A stretch of DNA of 6,353 nucleotides. Origin: a bacterium. GTDB lineage: Bacteria; Fidelibacterota; UBA2242. The notes under the pieces were generated by a model. The model ran no database searches. It was not told the DNA's origin and was given only the letters and a program-made list of their open reading frames with translations. The DNA lies in the NCBI GenBank assembly GCA_018895675.1, contig JAHIOG010000578.1:1-6353 (forward strand), given 5' to 3'. Below are positions 1-4,952 of this stretch, in pieces. Made by a program: the position numbers and the translations under genes. Positions within the stretch are counted from its first letter, which is position 1, and each line of letters begins with the position of its first letter.

Positions 1-1
1 C

Positions 2-232
2 CGTATTCCGCTGCCTCATGCGAATATAGTTATGAATAATTCGTCCCAAAATATTAAATTGTAGATGTTTTTAGAGTTTTTGATGAATTTAGCTGTAAGC
101 GATGAAAAAACCGGCGATGCAAAGTATGAAGAATTTTTCCCATTAATAAAGAGAGACTCGATTGACATTAGAAACTATGTCAAAAAAGCCGTCCAAATTA
201 AGGTCGGGAAATTGATATCAATAGGAGAATAA
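2..232 (+). pseudogene. Unrecognised reading frame open at the left edge, interrupted by one in-frame TAG
   Basis: One frame is open from the window edge to a TAA at 230-232 except for a single TAG at 62-64; the other two plus frames are broken by stops much earlier. The first part reads RIPLPHANIVMNNSSQNIKL and the second (ATG at 65, 55 codons) starts MFLEFLMNLAVSDEKTGDAK and ends KVGKLISIGE. I do not recognise either part. The ATG at 65 follows the TAG directly and has no ribosome-binding site before it, so an independent small gene is not well supported. The final TAA lies between the AGGAG and the GTG of the next gene, as expected of a real upstream gene in the same operon. Options are a gene broken by a nonsense change or sequence error, an upstream gene ending at 64 followed by a small gene, or chance. 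The choice of pseudogene is tentative. Confidence 0.35.
223..227 (+). promoter_or_regulatory. Ribosome-binding site deciding a GTG start at 234
   Basis: AGGAG lies six bases before the GTG at 234. No ATG occurs nearby in that frame, and the P-loop motif begins only ten codons further on, so this site fixes the GTG as the start. It overlaps the last codons of the preceding reading frame, which suggests translational coupling. Confidence 0.75.
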
Positions 233-233
233 A

Positions 234-1484
234 GTGGCAAAAAAGATATTTATTGCGGCAACGGGAAGAAATGTTGGAAAAACGTCCATCTCTCTAGGAC
301 TAATTAATTCTCTGTTGAAAAAAGGACACAAAGTTGGTTATATAAAACCAATGTCCCAGCGCTATTCAATAATCGGAGAGAACAAAATCCCTGAAGATGT
401 TATAGTGATGAGTAAAAATTTTGTGCTTCAGGGCGATCTCAAAGATATGGGTCCTTTTGTAGTCGGAAAAGAACAAACGAGCAAATATATAACGGGAAAG
501 TTAAAATCTCCCAGGAACAGGATATTGAAGGCATTTAAAAATATCGAAAAGAAAAGTGATATTGTAATAATTGAGGGAACCGGTCATGGAGGAGTAGGCT
601 CGGTCTTTAATTTATCAAACGCTCGTGTCGCCAAGTTATTAAATGCTCCGGTGCTGATTATCAGCGAAGGCGGCGTGGGAAGTACAATTGATAGGATAGC
701 GCTTAACTACTCCCTCTTCGCATCTTGTAGGTGCAGGGTGCTTGGAGTGATCATAAATAAAATAAAAATGGAAAAATATGAGAAGATAAGCAATCTGCTA
801 AAAGAGGGACTCAGGTTACAAAACGACCTCGATATTTTCGGTTTTATTCCTCATAAATCAATTTTGTCTGTGCCAACATTATCAGTGATAAAAGCAGAAT
901 TGAACGCAAAAATCTTAAATGAAGACGAATTCGATAAGACATCCTCATGGAATAAACAAATTGAAAACGTCGTTGTCGCTACGCAGGAACCACATGTTTT
1001 AATGGAAAGCGTGACAAATTCACAAAGCAAAACACTGATAATCACTTCCAGTGATCGAACTGATGTGCTCCTGGCGGCGCTTGTTTTGTACCATAGTAAA
1101 ATTCCTAATCTTGCCGGATTACTTCTTTCAGGGGAAACTCCTCCCGAAAGCATAATGAAGGTGCTTCGAGAAACCGGGCTGCCTGTGCTAATCGCCGAAC
1201 AGGGCATTTATACTCTCGCCTCATTGATACACAATTTAATCGTTAAAATTACTTCGGAAGATGAAACAAAAATCGAGATTCTCACCGATCTATTTACAAA
1301 ACATGTGGAAGTGGAACGCCTTTATAATGCTATATTTGCTCCTCATGAAATAAAAGCAAATTGGAGGAAGAAAATAAAACTCTTTCTATCAAAAATTTTC
1401 AAATTGTTATCACACGTAACAGTTCCATTTGTGAAACTTAAAGAAATGTTCGTTTGTAAGATCTTAAAGAAGGGTAACAAATAG
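234..1484 (+). CDS. BioD-like P-loop protein with DRTGG domain (phosphotransacetylase N-terminal-domain family)
   Basis: This 416-residue protein matches the non-catalytic N-terminal half of long phosphate acetyltransferases. Residues 1-215 are a dethiobiotin-synthetase-like nucleotide-binding domain: P-loop ATGRNVGKTS (9-18), a Walker-B-like strand ending in IIEGTGHGGVGS (112-123), then SNARVAKLL, a GGVGSTID segment (146-153), GVIINK (171-176) and GFIPHKSILSVPTL (203-216). Residues about 245-340 resemble a DRTGG domain, with SSDRTDVLLAAL (272-283) and GLLLSGETPP (295-304). No acetyltransferase domain follows, so acetyl-phosphate synthesis is not expected. In long Pta proteins this region is thought to be regulatory or structural; for stand-alone members I know no established reaction. 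A lysine-rich, partly hydrophobic tail (375-416) goes beyond the usual family end. No export signal is seen, so the protein is probably cytoplasmic. The gene converges on the minus-strand operon and looks more AT-rich than it. The family call is good; the function is unknown. Confidence 0.85.
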   Translation: MAKKIFIAATGRNVGKTSISLGLINSLLKKGHKVGYIKPMSQRYSIIGENKIPEDVIVMSKNFVLQGDLKDMGPFVVGKEQTSKYITGKLKSPRNRILKAFKNIEKKSDIVIIEGTGHGGVGSVFNLSNARVAKLLNAPVLIISEGGVGSTIDRIALNYSLFASCRCRVLGVIINKIKMEKYEKISNLLKEGLRLQNDLDIFGFIPHKSILSVPTLSVIKAELNAKILNEDEFDKTSSWNKQIENVVVATQEPHVLMESVTNSQSKTLIITSSDRTDVLLAALVLYHSKIPNLAGLLLSGETPPESIMKVLRETGLPVLIAEQGIYTLASLIHNLIVKITSEDETKIEILTDLFTKHVEVERLYNAIFAPHEIKANWRKKIKLFLSKIFKLLSHVTVPFVKLKEMFVCKILKKGNK

Positions 1485-1510
1485 AGATAACATAGGTATC
1501 CCACGGATTT

Positions 1511-1528
1511 ATCCTATCCAAAAATAAT
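1511..1528 (+). repeat. 18-base direct repeat, left copy
   Basis: ATCCTATCCAAAAATAAT here matches ATCCTGTCTAAAAATAAT at 1790-1807 at 16 of 18 positions. The two copies bracket all the hairpins of the intergenic region. They may be remnants of a duplication around an inserted repeat element, or members of a dispersed low-complexity family. Confidence 0.55.
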
Positions 1529-1549
1529 AACTGTAATTTATGCCGACCT

Positions 1550-1590
1550 AAACCCGTTTAGTCTCGCTGCACTCGGCCGGAAACGGGTTT
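1550..1590. repeat. Inverted repeat with 10-bp arms
   Basis: AAACCCGTTT (1550-1559) and AAACGGGTTT (1581-1590) are exact reverse complements around a 21-base loop that contains CTCGCTGCACTCGGC. A long loop and no following T-run make a terminator unlikely; it looks like part of a dispersed intergenic repeat. Confidence 0.6.
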
Positions 1591-1599
1591 GTACCAGTG

Positions 1600-1656
1600 C
1601 TCCTCCGAAGTTCCTTTGGAACATTACTCCTCCAGAGGAGATCCTTCGGATCAAAA
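1600..1656. repeat. Cluster of three short perfect hairpins in two degenerate tandem units
   Basis: Two units begin with CTCCTCC (1600-1626 and 1627-1656). Within them lie three hairpins of the same build, five-base arms around a loop of three or four: GTTCC-TTT-GGAAC (1610-1622), CTCCT-CCAG-AGGAG (1627-1640) and GATCC-TTC-GGATC (1640-1652). The shared pattern suggests one structured repeat element and not three chance palindromes. Confidence 0.6.
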
Positions 1657-1693
1657 CTCCATTCTTCTTCTCCGCGCTTGGTGCTTATTAATG

Positions 1694-1722
1694 CTCGTTC
1701 CCAAATTGAATTTGGGAACGAG
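1694..1722. repeat. Near-perfect 29-base palindrome
   Basis: CTCGTTCCCAAATT (1694-1707) and AATTTGGGAACGAG (1709-1722) are exact reverse complements around a single G. In RNA the top would open to a five-base loop with a 12-bp stem on either strand. The form CTCGTTCCCA...TGGGAACGAG resembles REP-like intergenic palindromes I associate with several environmental bacteria (recollection, not searched). No T-run follows on either strand, so a repeat is more likely than a simple terminator. Confidence 0.75.
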
Positions 1723-1789
1723 AGAGTTCGCGATCTGCAATCTGAATATTTCCTGCATATCCTGACTTCTTGAGTCCCCTTTTGGGTTA

Positions 1790-1807
1790 ATCCTGTCTAA
1801 AAATAAT
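1790..1807 (+). repeat. 18-base direct repeat, right copy
   Basis: ATCCTGTCTAAAAATAAT differs from the left copy at 1511-1528 at two positions. It ends one base before the stop codon of the Memo-AMMECR1 gene. Confidence 0.55.
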
Positions 1808-1808
1808 C

Positions 1809-3344
1809 CTATTTCCCCAGGGTTTCCCGGTTAAACACCTGTGCCGAGAATATCTGGATTTCGGTGGCTTTATCTTTCCAGGCGTTGCGTTCGAGTCCGG
1901 CTTTCAGGCAGGTATGTTCCAGGAAGGTTTCCCTGTCCCAGCCGTATTCAGTCGCCACCTGGGGCAGAAGCAGTCCCTGGTAAAGTCCTCTCTTCATGAT
2001 AATGCCGTGTTTGCCCACTTCGATTATCGACGGATCATCGATTTTTTCCGGTACGGTCAACACTGATACTTCCACTTCAAGGTCTATAAGTTCCTTTGGT
2101 GTAACCGGAGGAAAGCGTGGATCACGAAGCGCCGCCGACTGAGCGACCTCGATAACAGTTTCATATAACGGGTAAACAGGCAGAATATAACCGATACAAC
2201 CCCGCAGTTGGTGATGCTTTTCAATGGTTACGAAAGCGCCGCGCATTTCTTTGCAGATCGCCGGAATATCTTCCGGGACGGGGATAGGTTTGTTTTTGAC
2301 AGCGGCATGAATTACGTCTTCTGCAAGTTGAATTAAAAAGAGTTGCTCATCGCGAGTCAGGTCTCTATTGTGATTTCCGGTTGTTCCCATGGATGTATCC
2401 TTTTTATTTGCTTTTGATTCTTTATAAAACGCTGCCGAGAGATAGCCGACCACACGGGACCGGTCGCCAAAGGGCACATCGCCGCTATTGGCATATTTCA
2501 GGATTTCTATATCCGTGGCATCGTTCATTTTTGCCGCAATCATCAGGGTAAGAATCGGACCCCCGCCGCAGGCTTCAACCTGTTTGCTTACTATTCCCTC
2601 ATAAAGCTTCTCGATTGAAAAATCGGCAAGAATTTTAATAAAGTTTTTATCGATTTTATTACAGTCATTATAGTTGTGAAAGTGAGACAAATCGCTGGAT
2701 GCGATAATCAAAATATTATGTTTTTTGGCGATCTTTCCGATCTGGTTGCCCAGTGTCTGAATTACATTCCAGTCCATGCTTCCCAGGACAACCGGCACGA
2801 TGGGGATTTCGCCGAGCGTTTCCTGAACGAAGGGTAACTGAACCTCCAGGCTGTGTTCGGCGCGTCCTGCCATGCCGATATCGTGTCCTTTATCCGATAT
2901 CCGGATCAGTTTGCTCGATTTTATTAATTCCTCAGCGATGCTTTTTTCCACCGGCAATTTCCCGAGTGGCGTAGAATAGCTTTCTCCATTGTAAACGGAG
3001 GCGAAGGGAAAATAATCAACATGACAAGGCGATAGCACAATGACAGCGTCGTAGGATTTGCCTTTTAATTGTGCAAAGCCATAAGCGGCAACGGGTCCGC
3101 TGTAGGGATACCCGGCATGGGGCGAGATTAGCCCGAACGGTTTTCCAGGAAGCTGATCTATTTCAGAATCGTTTAAATAATTTTGAATTGATTGTCTAAG
3201 CTCCCGTGGATTTTTAGGATAAAACATTCCGGCGTTATATGCCGGACGATCTTGCGCATCGCTTGGTGTTGAACAGCTCATGATGTATAACCCCATTAAA
3301 ATCGCTAATATGTTTAGATGTTTAGGAAATGGTTTAGATTTCAT
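1809..3344 (-). CDS. Memo-AMMECR1 fusion lipoprotein (AmmeMemoRadiSam proteins B and A)
   Basis: The protein has 511 residues from the chosen ATG. Residues 1-23 are a lipoprotein signal with lipobox IMSC (Cys24, Ser25 at +2, compatible with an outer-membrane location). Residues about 33-308 are a Memo domain (LigB-like fold) with the family metal-site motifs intact: SPHAGY (His76), SPCHV (His108), EHSLEVQLPF (163-172), SSDLSHF (Asp218, His221) and ACGGGPI (Cys259). After a polar linker (308-330), residues about 331-507 are an AMMECR1 domain with LRGCIG (380-385) and ALRDPRFPPV (405-414). The start at 3344 is preferred because AAAGG lies eight bases upstream and the lipoprotein signal follows at once; the frame is open up to 3464, but those extra 40 codons would run through the end of the radical SAM gene and bury the signal. 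It is the last gene of the operon. Domain calls are firm; the reaction is unknown, although human MEMO1 is reported to bind copper or iron. Confidence 0.93.
   Translation of the reverse strand: MKSKPFPKHLNILAILMGLYIMSCSTPSDAQDRPAYNAGMFYPKNPRELRQSIQNYLNDSEIDQLPGKPFGLISPHAGYPYSGPVAAYGFAQLKGKSYDAVIVLSPCHVDYFPFASVYNGESYSTPLGKLPVEKSIAEELIKSSKLIRISDKGHDIGMAGRAEHSLEVQLPFVQETLGEIPIVPVVLGSMDWNVIQTLGNQIGKIAKKHNILIIASSDLSHFHNYNDCNKIDKNFIKILADFSIEKLYEGIVSKQVEACGGGPILTLMIAAKMNDATDIEILKYANSGDVPFGDRSRVVGYLSAAFYKESKANKKDTSMGTTGNHNRDLTRDEQLFLIQLAEDVIHAAVKNKPIPVPEDIPAICKEMRGAFVTIEKHHQLRGCIGYILPVYPLYETVIEVAQSAALRDPRFPPVTPKELIDLEVEVSVLTVPEKIDDPSIIEVGKHGIIMKRGLYQGLLLPQVATEYGWDRETFLEHTCLKAGLERNAWKDKATEIQIFSAQVFNRETLGK
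2388..2404 (-). promoter_or_regulatory. Internal ribosome-binding site and ATG at the Memo/AMMECR1 junction
   Basis: On the minus strand AAAAGGA is followed after seven bases (TACATCC) by an in-frame ATG at 2390, codon 319 of the fusion. Starting there gives MGTTGNHNRDLTRDEQ and a 193-residue protein, close to the usual size of stand-alone AMMECR1 proteins and without an export signal. It may yield a second, cytoplasmic product, or be a relic of two formerly separate genes. Confidence 0.45.
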
Positions 3345-3352
3345 TTTACCGA

Positions 3353-3357
3353 CCTTT
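3353..3357 (-). promoter_or_regulatory. Ribosome-binding site deciding the Memo-AMMECR1 start
   Basis: AAAGG overlaps the TAA stop of the radical SAM gene and lies eight bases before the ATG at 3344. The next upstream in-frame ATG, at 3364, has GGGAG only one base away, which is too close to serve it. Confidence 0.6.
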
Positions 3358-4474
3358 ATGTCCATACTCCCGGAATAACCGAAGAGCAATTGGGACATTT
3401 GCCATTTTTGATTTTGTTTCGGACGATGTAAAACCCTTTCCGGATAATCAATCCGGCGCCGCAATGCGGGCAGTTGGTGTTTTCACCGGAATGACCGGGA
3501 ACATTGCCGACATATACATAGTTTATTCCGGCATTTCGGGCAATTTTGTAAGCATTCTCAAGCGAAGATACCGGGGTGGGAGGCAGGTTTTTCAGAAGAT
3601 ACGCTGGATGAAACCGTGTAAAGTGGAGCGGCACATCGGTTCCCAGGTTCGCGGTGATCCATTTACACATGTTTTCGAGTTCCGAAGTACTGTCATTTAA
3701 CGTTGGAATAATCAGATTTACCATTTCCAGCCAGACCCCCTGAGACTTTACCTCGACCAATGTGTCCAGCACCGGGTTTAGTCTGCCTGACACGATATCT
3801 TTATAAAAGGATTCCGAAAAGGCTTTGAAATCGATTTTTATCGCATCAAGAACCTTGCAAAGATCCCGCAGCGGTTCTTTGTTTATGTATCCAGCGGAAA
3901 TCATTACGCTTCTGATACCTTGATCTCTTCCGTAAGCAGCCGTATCCAGAATATATTCAGTGAAAATCGTCGGTTCATTGTATGTATAAGCAATTGTGGG
4001 AACCTTGTTGTTTTTTGTCAGAGTGACCAGTTGCTCGGGAGAAAGATAGCGGAAACTGAGATCTTCCGGTTTCACCTGTGCAATGGACCAGTTCTGACAA
4101 AATTTGCATTTGAGATTACAGCCGGAGGTTGAAACGGAAATTGCCGTCGTGCCCGGTAGAAAATGGAAGAGGGGTTTTTTTTCAATCGGGTCGTTATTGA
4201 TGGACGTCAGGCGACCATAGACCAGGGTTTTAAATTTACCATTCTGATTTTCCCGGACACCGCAATATCCACGGCGCTTTGGAGCGACGACACAATTCCT
4301 CGGACACAATTCACACAGGATTTTTCCGTTGTCGAGAAGTTTGTAATACCGGGCGTCACGAATATATGGATATTTTGATTCCGATGCGAAAGCAGCATTT
4401 ACAAAAAGGCGGGATGCGACAACACCGATGACTATGTCACCTGTAAGTTTACAGAATTTTCTCCTGGAGATCAT
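3356..4474 (-). CDS. AmmeMemoRadiSam system radical SAM enzyme with Tat signal
   Basis: The 372-residue protein is a PFL-activase-like radical SAM enzyme. SGCNLKCKFCQNW (117-129) supplies the CX3CX2C triad (Cys119, Cys123, Cys126) for the SAM-binding 4Fe-4S cluster. Family hallmarks on either side are CELCPRNC...GYCGVR (Cys54, 57, 61, 71), AYTYNEPTIF (162-171), HFTRFHPAYLL (284-294), YVGNVPGH (321-328) and a C-terminal zinc-ribbon-like pair, CPHC (335-338) and CPNC (360-363), ending IPGVW. The N-terminus MISRRKFCK fits the twin-arginine consensus SRRxFLK, followed by a hydrophobic stretch and an AFA/S cleavage site near residue 30, so export of the folded protein is predicted. The gene begins two bases after the upstream stop (TAGCCATG) with no ribosome-binding site of its own, pointing to translational coupling. 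Family assignment is strong; the substrate is unknown, and a periplasmic location is an inference that raises the question of where SAM would come from. Confidence 0.93.
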   Translation of the reverse strand: MISRRKFCKLTGDIVIGVVASRLFVNAAFASESKYPYIRDARYYKLLDNGKILCELCPRNCVVAPKRRGYCGVRENQNGKFKTLVYGRLTSINNDPIEKKPLFHFLPGTTAISVSTSGCNLKCKFCQNWSIAQVKPEDLSFRYLSPEQLVTLTKNNKVPTIAYTYNEPTIFTEYILDTAAYGRDQGIRSVMISAGYINKEPLRDLCKVLDAIKIDFKAFSESFYKDIVSGRLNPVLDTLVEVKSQGVWLEMVNLIIPTLNDSTSELENMCKWITANLGTDVPLHFTRFHPAYLLKNLPPTPVSSLENAYKIARNAGINYVYVGNVPGHSGENTNCPHCGAGLIIRKGFYIVRNKIKNGKCPNCSSVIPGVWT

Positions 4475-4476
4475 GG

Positions 4477-4950
4477 CTATCGCGTTATTTTTGAGTCAAT
4501 AATTTGGGCAACGTTTTTCAGATAATTGTTCTTATCCTGTAAATTCCGGACGGCAATAATTTTAACGAAATAGTTATCCCTGCGGAAAGCAATAAACCCT
4601 GGGCTTTCACTGCCGTCTTTGCCAAAAGGAATTTGGGTAAACGACTGGTAACGTTTGTACAGTCCCTGTGCTCCGGGTCGGTCCTTGGTTTTATAGATCT
4701 CAATTCTCATTTTCATAAAATTAGGACCTTCGATTTCCTGATATATGATCATAGTCAATCCATAACCGCTGTATAAATGATAATTTTCATTTAGAGTTCT
4801 CTCAAATTCCTTCTTTGAACTGTACAATTCATAGTTTGTCATTTGCCAGCCGAGATAATCACCCTTTTTTATTAGTAGTTTTCGGGTCGACGAACAGGAC
4901 GAAAGGAGCAACAGTGTAAGCGCGATTAATAAGTAATACTTGATCTTCAT
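4477..4950 (-). CDS. Small lipoprotein, DUF6599-like
   Basis: The protein has 157 residues. A short basic N-terminus (MKIKYY), a leucine-rich core and a textbook lipobox LSSC (Cys19) mark it as a lipoprotein; Ser20 at +2 would allow an outer-membrane location. The mature part has no further cysteine and no recognised catalytic motif. The pattern of a Trp near the start (W35), LYSGYGL (59-65), an MRIEIYKTKDRPGAQGLY segment (81-98) and a late FRRDNYFVKI (122-131) resembles DUF6599 proteins, which I associate with polyferredoxin neighbourhoods; this is a match by eye. It is separated by two bases from both neighbours (TAGCCATG on each side). GGAGAGG about 13 bases upstream may be a loosely spaced ribosome-binding site. 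Sandwiched between a membrane polyferredoxin and the radical SAM gene, it may be an envelope partner of that system; its function is unknown. Confidence 0.75.
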   Translation of the reverse strand: MKIKYYLLIALTLLLLSSCSSTRKLLIKKGDYLGWQMTNYELYSSKKEFERTLNENYHLYSGYGLTMIIYQEIEGPNFMKMRIEIYKTKDRPGAQGLYKRYQSFTQIPFGKDGSESPGFIAFRRDNYFVKIIAVRNLQDKNNYLKNVAQIIDSKITR

Positions 4951-4952
4951 GG

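Larger units (their letters stand above)
1485..1808. other. Repeat-filled intergenic region between convergent genes
   Basis: No credible coding sequence lies in these 324 bases between the stop codons of two convergent transcription units. The stretch holds a 10-bp-arm hairpin, three consecutive short hairpins, a long palindrome and a pair of imperfect 18-base direct repeats near its two ends, each listed separately. No hairpin is followed by a clear T-run on either strand, so I cannot assign a classical intrinsic terminator, although the structures could still help stop transcription from both sides. Confidence 0.7.

Noticed and set aside
851..1207. A 118-codon minus-strand open frame inside the BioD-like gene
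   Set aside because: It is antisense to a gene with clear family motifs, and its translation is low in recognisable structure; treated as a shadow.
1694..1722. Classical intrinsic terminator
   Set aside because: The stem is strong, but no T-run follows on either strand.
1485..1808. A CRISPR array in the repeat-filled intergenic region
   Set aside because: The repeats are different palindromes without a uniform repeat/spacer layout, and no cas gene is present.
2753..2974. A 73-codon plus-strand open frame within the Memo domain coding region
   Set aside because: Antisense to conserved Memo motifs, rich in Arg and Pro as typical of a shadow frame, with no ribosome-binding site noted.
3464..4378. 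Several plus-strand open frames of 70-78 codons opposite the radical SAM gene
   Set aside because: All lie antisense to conserved radical SAM motifs and resemble no family I know.
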